A DNA stretch of 64,000 nt from Acididesulfobacillus acetoxydans (GCF_900016645.1 NZ_CDGJ01000033.1); one strand, 5' to 3'; counted from the stretch's first letter, positions 34,041 through 43,095 are shown. Made by a program: numbers and translations. The notes: generated from the sequence alone by a model not told the origin.

Positions 34041-34637
34041 ATGATTATCCGAAAAGCGGAATATGTTGCTTCGGCGGTCAAGGCAGACCAGTATCCCCGG
34101 GACGGGCTGCCGGAAATCGCTTTGGCCGGGCGGTCCAATGTGGGAAAATCTTCGTTGATCAACCGTTTCTTGGGCAGGCGTAACCTGGCCCGCACGGGAA
34201 ATACGCCGGGGAAAACTCAGACGCTGAATTTTTACCGCGTCAATGGGGCCTGGTACTTTGTCGATTTGCCGGGCTACGGTTACGCCAAAGTTTCTCAGAC
34301 GGTTAAAGCACAATGGGGCGGGATGACGGGCAATTACTTTAAAAAGCGGGAGAACCTGCGAGCGGTGCTCCAGATCGTGGACATCCGCCGTGAACCGAGC
34401 GCGGAGGATCTCGCCATGAATGCCTGGCTGCGCGGAAACGGGATCCCGGTGTTGGTCGTGGCGACCAAGGCCGATAAAGTGGCCAGGGGGCAATGGCCCC
34501 AACACCTGAAACAGATCTCCGGCAGCCTGGCCATGGAGGTATGGCAAATTATTCCTTTCTCGGCCGCTTCTGGCTTCGGGGCGGATGATCTCCGGGCGGC
34601 GGTGGAGGAGATTCTCGGACCAAATCCAGTGTCCTAA
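34041..34637 (+). CDS. ysxC: Ribosome biogenesis GTPase YsxC/EngB
   Basis: The 198-residue GTPase has G1 GRSNVGKSS, G3 DLPGYG (followed by the YAKVS typical of EngB), G4 TKAD and G5 SAASG motifs in order. It acts in 50S subunit assembly. ATG 34041 is preceded by GAGAGGGGTTGCGGAG. The position right after lonA is conserved in Firmicutes and suggests the same transcript. Confidence 0.96.
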   Translation: MIIRKAEYVASAVKADQYPRDGLPEIALAGRSNVGKSSLINRFLGRRNLARTGNTPGKTQTLNFYRVNGAWYFVDLPGYGYAKVSQTVKAQWGGMTGNYFKKRENLRAVLQIVDIRREPSAEDLAMNAWLRGNGIPVLVVATKADKVARGQWPQHLKQISGSLAMEVWQIIPFSAASGFGADDLRAAVEEILGPNPVS

Positions 34638-34716
34638 TTTCTTTTGCCCCAAAAAGGTCAAAAAAAAGCCCCTCTTGCATAGATATTTGGTAGGTGGAAG
34701 AAAAGGGGAGTCGGGG

Positions 34717-35712
34717 TTGGAAAATTATGCTCTGCTCGTCTTAAGCCTGGGGACGATCTTGGCGGGTGCCGGGGGCTTCACGAACGGGGTGGAGTGGCTT
34801 GGTAAGAAGCTCGGACTTGGGCACGGTGCGGTGGGCAGCATTTTGGCGGCGGTGGGAACCGCTCTGCCGGAGACGATGGTGCCGGTCATTGCTTTTCTGG
34901 GGGGTTCCCGCAGCGGCGAGATGACCTCGGAAATCGGGATCGGGGCCATTTTAGGCGCTCCTCTCATGTTGAGTACTCTGGCCTTTTTTATTTCGGGCCT
35001 GGCGGTTCTAATCTTCAGGCATGAGAACCGGCCGCTCTCCCTGGACAGCCGGGTCGTGGTTCACGACTTGGGTTTTTTTCTGGCTGTTTACGGGCTCGCT
35101 GTTATGGCCTCCTTTTTGCCGGTGCTGCCCAAGCGCCTTTGTGCTCTGATGTTGCTCGTAAGTTATGCATGGTATGTCATGAGGACGGTTCGGGCGAGTA
35201 AAGGTCAGGACGGCGGGGCAATCCCCCCTCCTCTCTACTTGGCCATGCGGGCACGCGATCCCGCTTTGGGCCGGGTCCTTACTCAAGTGGCCGTGGCCCT
35301 TCTCCTGATCATAGGGGGGGCGCACGGCTTCGTCCTGGCCGTGAAAGCGGTGGCCCTCGCTCAGGGGGTGCCGGCCTTTGTTCTCTCGCTCATTATAACT
35401 CCCATCGCCACGGAATTACCCGAGAAGTTCAACAGTGTCGTCTGGCTGCGCCAGGGCAAGGACACGCTGGCCCTGGGTAATATCAGCGGGGCCATGGTTT
35501 TTCAGAGTTCGGTCATACCGCCGTTGGGAATTCTTTTCACTCCTTGGCATCTGGAATACTTGGCGCTCTGGAGCGCGGTGCTGGCTTTGCTGGCGGCTTT
35601 GCTTCCGTATTACGTCCTGAAAAGGCATGGCAGGATCCGCCCGTCCACTCTGTTACTGGGCGGAGGCTTTTACCTGTTGTTTATCCTGACTGTTTTAGGA
35701 AGAAAATTCTAA
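34717..35712 (+). CDS. CaCA-family sodium/calcium exchanger-like membrane protein
   Basis: The protein is about 331 residues with ten membrane helices in two halves. Each half carries a CaCA alpha repeat: AVGTALPETMVPVIAFLGG near the start and IITPIATELPEKFNSVVW in the second half, with the ion-binding Glu residues in place. The first half also reads GEMTSEIGIGAILGAP. The family exchanges Ca2+ or other cations for Na+ or H+. The TTG at 34717 has AAAAGGGGAG upstream; the frame continues open into ysxC but without a better start. A terminator overlaps its stop codon. Confidence 0.85.
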   Translation: MENYALLVLSLGTILAGAGGFTNGVEWLGKKLGLGHGAVGSILAAVGTALPETMVPVIAFLGGSRSGEMTSEIGIGAILGAPLMLSTLAFFISGLAVLIFRHENRPLSLDSRVVVHDLGFFLAVYGLAVMASFLPVLPKRLCALMLLVSYAWYVMRTVRASKGQDGGAIPPPLYLAMRARDPALGRVLTQVAVALLLIIGGAHGFVLAVKAVALAQGVPAFVLSLIITPIATELPEKFNSVVWLRQGKDTLALGNISGAMVFQSSVIPPLGILFTPWHLEYLALWSAVLALLAALLPYYVLKRHGRIRPSTLLLGGGFYLLFILTVLGRKF

Positions 35713-35742
35713 CCGCTGCGCCAAGGTGCGCAGCGGTCTTTT
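35712..35742. terminator. Terminator between convergent genes
   Basis: ACCGCTGCGC (35712-35721) pairs with GCGCAGCGGT (35728-35737), followed by CTTTT on the plus strand. It starts at the CaCA stop codon. Confidence 0.85.
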
Positions 35743-35826
35743 GATGCACTTCGTTGTGATAACAACGTCTCATTCTTAAGTTCAAGGGCAGGAAGCGAAG
35801 GGCCGTCGGCACGGCCGGGGATTGTT

Positions 35827-36540
35827 CTAGCCGGCCTCTCCGTCTTCGGGCGGGCCGGCCGGTGTTTCGGGTTCCGGTACAGGCTCGGGGATCGGAGCCG
35901 GTTCGCACGGTGCGCAAAACTGCTGCTTGGCCGCGAGAAAGGCGTGGTAATGCCGCTCTTCATCGGCTGCCATGTGGCTGAGGACGGTTTGGATCTCGGG
36001 AATGGGGATCTTCTCACACAGTTCGAGATAACCCCGGTGGGCTTTGGCTTCGTCTTCCATGTTCTGCTCTAAAGCCGTACAAAGATCATTGGTGTACCTC
36101 AGGTACTTGGCCCGCCAGTCGATCCAATGCCCGCTGTGGAAGGAACCGTAGCGGGGATCAACCCCGAGATGGCGCAGCATACGGCCCAGTTGTTCCAGGT
36201 GGTTCAGTTCCTCGAAGGCGATGGGGCGCAGCAGTCCGTCAAACTCGGGTTGATCGAAAACCACGGCCTGGTAAAGGTAGGTCGTCATGGCGGACAGTTC
36301 GGAATCTTTGCCGGCGTAGGCCTCATAGAGCCAGGCCGCGTAAGTAAAGTACGGTTCGGGGATTGTCATAGGAACGGGTTGTTCGCTCGCCGCGGGCAGG
36401 AGAAGGACCTGCCCGGGATAGATTCTGTCGGGATGCTGCAGGTTGTTCAACCGGATTAACTCAGACATACTCACTGAATAAGCCTGGGCGATCTTGTAAA
36501 GAGTGTCTCCAGCCTGTACGACATAATGTTGGTAATCCAC
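35827..36540 (-). CDS. LysM domain fused to a ferritin-like di-iron domain
   Basis: Residues 5-50 are a LysM peptidoglycan-binding module (YVVQAGDTLYKIAQAYSVS...IYPGQVLLLP). Residues about 65-205 are a helical ferritin-like domain with paired EELNHLEQLG and ADEERHYHAF (two E-x-x-H metal motifs), rubrerythrin/CotJC-like. The Pro/Glu-rich tail (210-237) is disordered. There is no signal peptide, so it may be a cytoplasmic or spore-coat protein bound to cortex or wall; spore location is inference. The AAAGGGGGGAATTC Shine-Dalgarno precedes the ATG at 36540. No function is known to me for this fusion. Confidence 0.78.
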   Translation of the reverse strand: MDYQHYVVQAGDTLYKIAQAYSVSMSELIRLNNLQHPDRIYPGQVLLLPAASEQPVPMTIPEPYFTYAAWLYEAYAGKDSELSAMTTYLYQAVVFDQPEFDGLLRPIAFEELNHLEQLGRMLRHLGVDPRYGSFHSGHWIDWRAKYLRYTNDLCTALEQNMEDEAKAHRGYLELCEKIPIPEIQTVLSHMAADEERHYHAFLAAKQQFCAPCEPAPIPEPVPEPETPAGPPEDGEAG

Positions 36541-36709
36541 AGAATTCCCCCCTTTCGGTCTATTGTCGATCTACTATATTCGTACCGTCCGGGGATGGTT
36601 ATTGGATAATTATGTTTCATGAAATGGACAGGTCCGGCGTAGGATTATAGAAGAGACGGCGGGAGCGGAACCGGCCGTAAGTCGGGAGTTTTCTGAGGAG
36701 GAATAAGAG

Positions 36710-37558
36710 ATGAGTCGGGCTGTTTTAAGGGGAATCAGTGCGTCGTTACTGGTCACGGTTTTGACTTTGCTGGCAGGAATGCTCTGGAACGCGACGGGGC
36801 TGGCTTTTGTGAGCGTATCCGCCCTGGTCAATCTGGGACTCTTATTCAGCTGTCTGGCCGGTGGTTACCGCGCCGCCAAGGACAGCGGCCTCTGGTTCTT
36901 GGGGGGGATTGCCGGAGCGGGGTATGTCGCGCTGGGGGCACTGCTCCTCGCCTTGTTTCTGCCGCTCAGCCCCGCGGGAGTGTTTCAGATCATGTCGGAA
37001 GGAGCGGCCCTGGGTCTCGTCGCGGGGCTCATGGGAATCAGGGGAAAGAGAAAATTCAGAGGCCCCGCTTTCCTGGGGAATTCCGGGCGTTCTCACGCCT
37101 GGGCGGGGTTAGACAGGGGCTATAGAGTCGGGGAGCAAGATGAAGGCCAAAATGAAGATGAAGATGAAGACGACGGGAAGGGCAGCGGCTGGTGTGAGCG
37201 GGCGGAAGAGAGAGACTGGGAGCCGGAGACGGAAATTTCCGAGCCTGGAGGTTCGGCGCGGGCATCTGCCAATATTCCTCTGTTTTCCCCGAGTCCGGGG
37301 GAGGAGCGGCAGCCGGAGTGGATGTGGGGAGAAAAAGTGAAACCCGGGCCGGAACCCGGGTTACCTTCGGTAGATGAAGGAAGGGCGGAGAAAAAAGCGG
37401 CCTGGGGGATTAACCGGGGGGGCAAGAGGAAGGAATCGGACGGGTGGGCGGAAGAAACCGCGGATATCCCGGAACGGGAAGTCGTGCCGAAGAGGGCGAT
37501 GGTCCCCGCAAAGGGGCGTTCCCCCTGGTGGGAAGAGGATGTCGGCATCGGGAAGTAA
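36710..37558 (+). CDS. TIGR04086 (YrzE-like) membrane protein with a long charged C-terminal extension
   Basis: Residues 1-110 hold four hydrophobic helices and read like the TIGR04086 family (VLRGISASLLVTVLTLLAG at the start, Gly-rich helices, VAGLMGIRGKRKF at the end). The family is usually only about 110-130 residues. Here a 170-residue hydrophilic tail, rich in Glu, Asp, Gly, Arg and Pro, follows and ends WWEEDVGIGK. The tail is encoded by purine-rich DNA with GAAGATGAA repeats. ATG 36710 follows TGAGGAGGAATAAG. The function of the family is unknown. Confidence 0.72.
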   Translation: MSRAVLRGISASLLVTVLTLLAGMLWNATGLAFVSVSALVNLGLLFSCLAGGYRAAKDSGLWFLGGIAGAGYVALGALLLALFLPLSPAGVFQIMSEGAALGLVAGLMGIRGKRKFRGPAFLGNSGRSHAWAGLDRGYRVGEQDEGQNEDEDEDDGKGSGWCERAEERDWEPETEISEPGGSARASANIPLFSPSPGEERQPEWMWGEKVKPGPEPGLPSVDEGRAEKKAAWGINRGGKRKESDGWAEETADIPEREVVPKRAMVPAKGRSPWWEEDVGIGK

Positions 37559-37624
37559 AACGGAAATTTCGTACTCGTTACGCCGAGCTATCCGAGATGC
37601 AAGCAAATGGCTATCGAAAGACCG

Positions 37625-37927
37625 CATTTGTTCGGCGCTCGAGGAGGCCACCGCCCGGGTTTGGGCCGTTGCCTGCTCACTGATGGTGGCGACCAGAGAT
37701 ATTTCCGAGGCGATCCGTTCCGAACCGAGTGAGATTTTCTCCAGGAAGCCGGAGACTTCCCGGATTTGCCGGTTAACCACCAAGGTGCTCTGCTTAATTT
37801 TCCGAAAGGCCTCTTCTGTCTCCGCGATGACCCGGGTACCGACGCGGACAACTTTCTTCTCCGCGTCCATACCGGCCACCGCGTGCTCCGGATTCGAGCG
37901 AATATCTTGAATGATTCGCTTACGCAA
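37625..37927 (-). pseudogene. Remnant of a methyl-accepting chemotaxis protein signalling domain
   Basis: About 100 residues of the minus-strand frame read like an MCP cytoplasmic hairpin: GTRVIAETEEAFRKIKQS, VNRQIREVSGFLEKISLGSE, and SEQATAQTRAVASSSAEQM. There is no sensor, HAMP or hairpin tip (the E-F-A-L core region), and beyond residue 101 the frame runs into unrelated sequence antisense to the TIGR04086 gene. It is best seen as a decayed 3' fragment and has no ribosome-binding site. Confidence 0.6.
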
Positions 37928-38059
37928 TTCACACGTTTTGACAAGGGGAGCACGGGTTAGTATAATGAACAGTGAAGGTGGTATCGAGATAGACCGGTCG
38001 CAATGCCATCATAAGAAAATGAAATAATACCCAAGGGATCATATCATAAGAAATGCTTA

Positions 38060-38326
38060 AACTCAAGGAACATGAAAAACGGCGCAACCGACTGTCAGAG
38101 AGAAGATCGGCATGCTGAGAGGTCTTTCGGTACGGACGCCGGGGTCGCATGGGAGAGGCAGGGGGGAAATACAGTACTTCCTGACGGCGGAGTCCGTTAA
38201 AGCCCGCACGAGATGCCCGCGGCGGAATCTGGGTGTGGGGGCCGGGGTCCGGCAGCCCGAGTCCCCGCTGGCAAAAAAGGTGGTACCGCGAAGCTCTTCG
38301 TCCTTTTAGGGGATGAAGGGCTTTTT
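38060..38326 (+). promoter_or_regulatory. T-box riboswitch leader of valS
   Basis: The diagnostic T-box sequence AAGGTGGTACCGCG lies at 38277-38290, followed by a terminator hairpin AGCTCTTCGTCC/GGATGAAGGGCT with T5 (38292-38326). Upstream are GTTAAAG (typical stem I/III linker, about 38195) and an AGAGAGAAG K-turn-like start near 38097. Uncharged tRNA-Val would favour antitermination and valS expression. GTC codons are present in the presumed stem I (near 38147), but the specifier was not folded. Confidence 0.92.
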
Positions 38327-38366
38327 GTATAGTTTAGCGAGCGGATTTGGAAAGGGGTTGGCAAAG

Positions 38367-41111
38367 ATGCCGGAGGAGCAGAAAACGGGATCCGGGATCC
38401 AAATGGCCGGAGTCTACGAACCGAAGCGGGTTGAAAGCAAGTGGTATGCGTACTGGGAGGAAAACGGCTTTTTCCGCCAGGAAGCGGACAAGAGCCGCAG
38501 GCCGTTTTCAATTGTCATGCCGCCGCCGAATGTGACGGGGTCTCTTCACATGGGCCACGCTCTGAACGATACGGTTCAGGATGTGCTGACCCGTTTTAAG
38601 AGGATGCAGGGGTATAATACCCTTTGGCTGCCGGGAACGGATCACGCCGGGATCGCGACTCAGGCCAAAGTGGAGGAACAGCTGGCCAAAGAAGGGACGA
38701 GCCGGGAAGAGTTGGGGCGGGAGCGCTTCTTGGAACGGGTCTGGGATTGGAAACGTCAGTACGGCGGACGCATTACCCGACAGCTGCGGCGCTTAGGGGC
38801 TTCCTGCGACTGGTCCCGCGAACGTTTTACGCTGGATCAGGGGTGTTCCGAAGCGGTGAGAGAAGTCTTTGTCGATCTTTATCATAAAGGCTTGATCTAC
38901 CGGGGAAACTACATTGTCAATTGGTGTCCGCACTGCCACACCACTATTTCCGACATCGAGGTTGAACACGTGGATCATGCCGGGCATCTTTATTACTTGC
39001 GTTATCCCCTCAAAGGAACGGATGAGTTTTTAACCGTGGCCACGACCCGTCCCGAGACGATGCTGGGGGATACGGCGGTGGCGGTGCACCCTGAGGACGA
39101 GCGCTACAGGCATGTGATCGGCCGGACTGTGGTTTTGCCCTTGGTCGGACGGGAAATCCCGGTTATCGCCGATGACTACGTGGAACGCGAGTTTGGCACG
39201 GGGGCGGTCAAGATCACCCCGGCCCACGATCCGAATGACTTCGAAATGGGACTTCGTCATAACCTGCCTGCGGTCGCGGTTCTTGACCGGGAGGCCAGGA
39301 TGAACGAGAACGCGGGAAAATACCGGGGAATGGATCGTTATGAAGCCCGCAGGGCGATCGCCGCCGACCTGGAAGCGGCCGGGGTTTTGGTACGGACCGA
39401 GGATCATGCGCACGCAGTGGGGGAATGTTACCGTTGTGCCACCGTCATTGAACCTCTGGTGAGCCGGCAATGGTTTGTCAAGATGGAACCCTTGGCCAAA
39501 CCGGCTATGGAAGCGGTGCGCGGGGGCCGGTTGGAATTTGTGCCGGCGCGCTTCACCAAGATTTATTTGGGTTGGCTGGAGAACATCCGGGACTGGTGCA
39601 TTTCGCGGCAATTGTGGTGGGGTCATCAGATTCCGGTTTGGTATTGTGAGGAATGCGGAGCGGAAATCTGTGCTAAGGAAGATCCGGCTCTCTGCCCATC
39701 CTGCGGTTCCCGGAATTTGCGGCAAGACCCGGATGTGCTTGACACCTGGTTCTCATCCGGGCTTTGGCCGTTTTCTACGCTCGGCTGGCCTCGGATGACG
39801 CCGGAACTGGAACAGTTCTATCCGACGTCGGTACTGGTGACGGCACGGGACATCATTTTCTTCTGGGTGGCACGCATGATTTTCATGGCCCTGCAGTCTC
39901 GGGGAGAGGTGCCTTTCCGCCGGGTCATGATCCATGGCTTGGTCCTGGATGCGCAGGGCAGGAAAATGAGCAAGTCCCTGGGCAACGGGATCGATCCCAT
40001 TGAGGTGATAGACCGGTATGGGGCTGATACCCTGCGCTTCATGCTCATTACGGGCAACACCGCGGGTAATGATTTGCGTTTCCATCCGGAGCGGTTGGAG
40101 GCGACTCGAAATTTTGCCAATAAGGTCTGGAACGCCTCGCGCTTTGTCTTGATGAATGTGGGGGATTTTGAGGAAGGGCCCAGAGGAGACTTGACCCAAG
40201 CGGACCGATGGATCCTGTCACGCTACTCAGCGACTGTGGCCGGGGTGACGGAGGCCTTGGAACAATTCGATTTGGGTGAAGCGGGCCGGACACTCTATGA
40301 GTTCATTTGGAATGAGTTCTGCGATTGGTATATCGAGCTGTCCAAACCGCGCCTTTACCGGCGGGAGGGGACGGCGGCTCCGGCAGGCGGCCGGGCTCAA
40401 GCCGGCGAGGCCTTGGAGGGGATGCCTGCCGCCGCGGGCGACAGCCTGGCCAGGCATACGGCCCAAGCGGTTTTGATCGAGGTTTTAGACGGTACCCTGC
40501 GCTTGCTCCATCCCTTTATGCCCTTCCTGACCGAGGAAATTTGGCAGAACCTCAAGCGGCATCTGCCCGGAAGCGCTAAGAGCCTTATGCTGGCCGCCTG
40601 GCCGGCCGGAACTGCCTGCCGGGACGAACGGGGAGAAGAGGAAATGCGCCTGGTCATGAACTGCACTAAAGCGATTCGGAATATCCGGGCGGAGATGAAT
40701 ATTTCCCCGGCCAAGAAGGCGGAAGCAATTATTGTGGTTCCGGACGAGGAGAGCAGGCGGATGCTTGAGGCCGGCCGAGAAGACCTCCGGCAGCTGGCGG
40801 GAGTTGCCAAACTGGATCTGGTCCCCGAACTGGCCGGTAAAGTCTCACAGGCGGCGGGTGCCGTATTGGAAGGAATTCAGATCTATGTCCCCTTGCGCGG
40901 TCTCTTGGATATAGACAAAGAAATTGCACGGATTGAGAAGGAGATTGCGCAAACGGTGCAAGAGGAAGCCAGGCTGGAGAAGAAACTGAACAATCCGGGG
41001 TTTGTGGCGAAGGCCCCGCCTGAGGTGGTTATGAAGGAACGGGAGAAACTGGCAGCGGCCGGCGGCCGTCGGCAGGCCCTGGAGGAACGGTTAAAAGGAC
41101 TGTCCGATTAA
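38367..41111 (+). CDS. valS: Valyl-tRNA synthetase
   Basis: The 914-residue class I synthetase has HIGH as PPNVTGSLHMGHAL (about 51-64), the CP1 editing domain with the TRPETMLGDTAVAVHPED motif, KMSKS as GRKMSKSLGN (about 531-540), an anticodon-binding helical domain and the C-terminal coiled-coil arm (about 850-914). An unusual Ala/Gly-rich insertion (AAPAGGRAQAGEALEGM) interrupts the anticodon-binding domain. The start is ATG 38367, with GGAAAGGGG upstream; an earlier ATG at 38313 lies within the T-box terminator. The stop overlaps the folC start (TAATG). Confidence 0.96.
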   Translation: MPEEQKTGSGIQMAGVYEPKRVESKWYAYWEENGFFRQEADKSRRPFSIVMPPPNVTGSLHMGHALNDTVQDVLTRFKRMQGYNTLWLPGTDHAGIATQAKVEEQLAKEGTSREELGRERFLERVWDWKRQYGGRITRQLRRLGASCDWSRERFTLDQGCSEAVREVFVDLYHKGLIYRGNYIVNWCPHCHTTISDIEVEHVDHAGHLYYLRYPLKGTDEFLTVATTRPETMLGDTAVAVHPEDERYRHVIGRTVVLPLVGREIPVIADDYVEREFGTGAVKITPAHDPNDFEMGLRHNLPAVAVLDREARMNENAGKYRGMDRYEARRAIAADLEAAGVLVRTEDHAHAVGECYRCATVIEPLVSRQWFVKMEPLAKPAMEAVRGGRLEFVPARFTKIYLGWLENIRDWCISRQLWWGHQIPVWYCEECGAEICAKEDPALCPSCGSRNLRQDPDVLDTWFSSGLWPFSTLGWPRMTPELEQFYPTSVLVTARDIIFFWVARMIFMALQSRGEVPFRRVMIHGLVLDAQGRKMSKSLGNGIDPIEVIDRYGADTLRFMLITGNTAGNDLRFHPERLEATRNFANKVWNASRFVLMNVGDFEEGPRGDLTQADRWILSRYSATVAGVTEALEQFDLGEAGRTLYEFIWNEFCDWYIELSKPRLYRREGTAAPAGGRAQAGEALEGMPAAAGDSLARHTAQAVLIEVLDGTLRLLHPFMPFLTEEIWQNLKRHLPGSAKSLMLAAWPAGTACRDERGEEEMRLVMNCTKAIRNIRAEMNISPAKKAEAIIVVPDEESRRMLEAGREDLRQLAGVAKLDLVPELAGKVSQAAGAVLEGIQIYVPLRGLLDIDKEIARIEKEIAQTVQEEARLEKKLNNPGFVAKAPPEVVMKEREKLAAAGGRRQALEERLKGLSD

Positions 41112-42835
41112 TGCCTGCGGAAGCCCGAAAGGTGTCAGCGGAGAAAGGGAGCGAAGAGATGGAGAAAGCGCCGACGGCAAAGCGGGGTCTTGAGGAGCCG
41201 CAGCGGGAAGCAGGCGTGGCGCGGGCGGAAAAATCCCGTGAGATGGAGGCGGCTCGGCAAGGGACAACAGGATCGGAGGCACCGGCCCAGGGGTACAGAA
41301 ACGTAAAACCGGAGGGGATACCCGCGGCGGAGTACGGAGAAACCGCGCCGGAAGGGACGTCCGCCGAGGGTTACGGAAACGCAAAGCCGGAGGGGATGCC
41401 CGCGGCGGAGCACGGAGAAACCCTGCCGCAAGGGACGTCCGCCGCGAAGTACGGTCGGGTGTCGGAAGAAGAGTATGGGGAGGCCTTGGCCTATCTGGTT
41501 GGGCTCACGAAATTCGGCATGAATTTCGGGCTGGACCGGATCCGGGAACTCCTCAGGCGCCTGGGGAATCCGGAACAATCCCTCAGAATCATTCATGTGG
41601 GGGGCACAAACGGGAAGGGCTCGACAACGCTTATGACTGCGGAAATCTTGCGGGCGGCGGGCTGTAAAGTGGGGATGTTTACCTCTCCCCACCTGCACGA
41701 TTACCGGGAGCGCATGGTGATCAACGGGGAAATGGTGCCGAAAGCCGCAGTCGTCAGGCTCATCGAACGCCTGAAACCGCACCTGGAAGAGATGGTGGCT
41801 CAAGGGCTGGAGCATCCCACGGAGTTTGAAGTGAACACGGCCATGTGTCTGGTGTATTTTGCCGAGGAAGAGGTAGATTTTGCCCTCTTAGAGGTCGGAT
41901 TGGGCGGAGAAATCGATTCGACGAACGTCGTCCGACCCCTTGTCAGCGTGATTACCAATGTGGGCATGGATCATATGGACTATCTCGGGCCCGACATCCC
42001 GGCGATTGCCCGTAACAAGGCGGGGATTATCAAGCCGCATTCGGTTGTGATTACCGCAGCCAGGCGTCCGGAGGTTGTGGCTATTCTGCGGGAAAGGGCC
42101 CGGGAAGCCGGGGATCCTTTTTGGCAGGTGGGGGAAGATGTGCGCTGGGAGAGCCGCTGGAGCGGAGAAACGGAGCAGGAATTTGATTTATACGGTCTGT
42201 ATGGTGCTTACCCCAAATTACACCTCACACTGATCGGCGCCCATCAGCTTGAGAATGCGGCCACAGCGGTGACGATATGCGAGATTTTGCGGGTCGCTTA
42301 CGGGGTCACAATTCCCCGCCCTGCTATTTATGCGGGGCTTAAGCGAGCGAAGTGGCCCGGACGACTGGAATTGCTCAGTGTGACTCCCAAGGTTTTACTG
42401 GACGGAGCGCACAATTATGACGGGGCCAGGGTCCTGGTTCAAAGTCTGCCCCTGTTCCAACGCCGGCGTTTGGTGTTCGTTTTGGGTATGTTGGCGGATA
42501 AAGAACGGGAGCGGGTGGTGGATCTTTTGGCACCGTTGGCGGACGAAATCATCGTGACCAAACCGAATTCGCCCCGCGCCGGAGACTGGCAGGCGCTGGC
42601 TCGTATCGCGGCCCAATACGGCCGCCCGGTCTCCTTAGTGGAGGACCCGGAAGAAGCGGTTTCTTCGGGATTGCAGCACTTGGGTCCGGAAGATATGCTT
42701 TGTGTCACCGGTTCTCTTTATATGCTGGCCGCGGCGCGGCCGGCCTTGCTGCAAAGGCTGGGCCGTTCAGGGCCTGCCGGCGGAGAAGCCGAAAGGTCCG
42801 GAGAGAATCCGGCCGCGGTTAACTCAAACTGTTAG
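41111..42835 (+). CDS. folC: Bifunctional folylpolyglutamate/dihydrofolate synthase with repetitive N-terminal extension
   Basis: From about residue 121 the protein is a normal FolC: EALAYLVGLTKFGMNFGLDR, P-loop GTNGKGST (165-172), then TSPHLHDYRERM and the Mur-ligase-like C-domain (LDGAHNYDGARVL). It adds glutamate to (dihydro)folate. The first 120 residues are absent from typical FolC: a charged segment, then two near-identical 26-residue repeats (61-86 and 87-112) of the form GY(R/G)N(V/A)KPEG(I/M)PAAE. ATG 41111 overlaps the valS stop, so it is translationally coupled. A shorter form from an internal start cannot be excluded. Confidence 0.93.
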   Translation: MPAEARKVSAEKGSEEMEKAPTAKRGLEEPQREAGVARAEKSREMEAARQGTTGSEAPAQGYRNVKPEGIPAAEYGETAPEGTSAEGYGNAKPEGMPAAEHGETLPQGTSAAKYGRVSEEEYGEALAYLVGLTKFGMNFGLDRIRELLRRLGNPEQSLRIIHVGGTNGKGSTTLMTAEILRAAGCKVGMFTSPHLHDYRERMVINGEMVPKAAVVRLIERLKPHLEEMVAQGLEHPTEFEVNTAMCLVYFAEEEVDFALLEVGLGGEIDSTNVVRPLVSVITNVGMDHMDYLGPDIPAIARNKAGIIKPHSVVITAARRPEVVAILRERAREAGDPFWQVGEDVRWESRWSGETEQEFDLYGLYGAYPKLHLTLIGAHQLENAATAVTICEILRVAYGVTIPRPAIYAGLKRAKWPGRLELLSVTPKVLLDGAHNYDGARVLVQSLPLFQRRRLVFVLGMLADKERERVVDLLAPLADEIIVTKPNSPRAGDWQALARIAAQYGRPVSLVEDPEEAVSSGLQHLGPEDMLCVTGSLYMLAAARPALLQRLGRSGPAGGEAERSGENPAAVNSNC

Positions 42836-43018
42836 TTAATTGTAAGCGGCGATGGCGGAGACGGCAGCTGCGTTTATAGGAGTGGCTGAGCTCAAACCGT
42901 TGATGACGGGGGGGCAATGAGTAAGCGGCGTTTTAATGTTTAAGTGATAAAGGTTTTGGCAAGAATAACTTTGGAACAAGGTAAGCAGCCCGAACAGGGT
43001 ATAAACTCGTGAAAAAAA

Positions 43019-43046
43019 TTGCTTTTCTAAGAGATAGTGATATAAT
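43019..43046 (+). promoter_or_regulatory. Promoter of rex
   Basis: TTGCTT (43019-43024), a 16-bp spacer and a perfect TATAAT (43041-43046). Confidence 0.75.
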
Positions 43047-43058
43047 TAGTTTACACTT

Positions 43059-43074
43059 TTTCACGCTTGTGAAA
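43059..43074 (+). promoter_or_regulatory. Possible Rex operator (inverted repeat at the rex transcription start)
   Basis: TTTCAC (43059-43064), GCTT, GTGAAA (43069-43074) is a perfect 6-bp inverted repeat just downstream of the -10 box. Known Rex sites have TTGTGAA-N4-TTCACAA, and the halves here occur in the opposite order, so assignment is tentative. Confidence 0.4.
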
Positions 43075-43095
43075 GGTGAGAAATGGGGGATCTTG

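Noticed and set aside
38313..38366. Longer ValRS start at 38313
   Set aside because: The ATG lies inside the T-box terminator stem, and the extra residues do not resemble ValRS.
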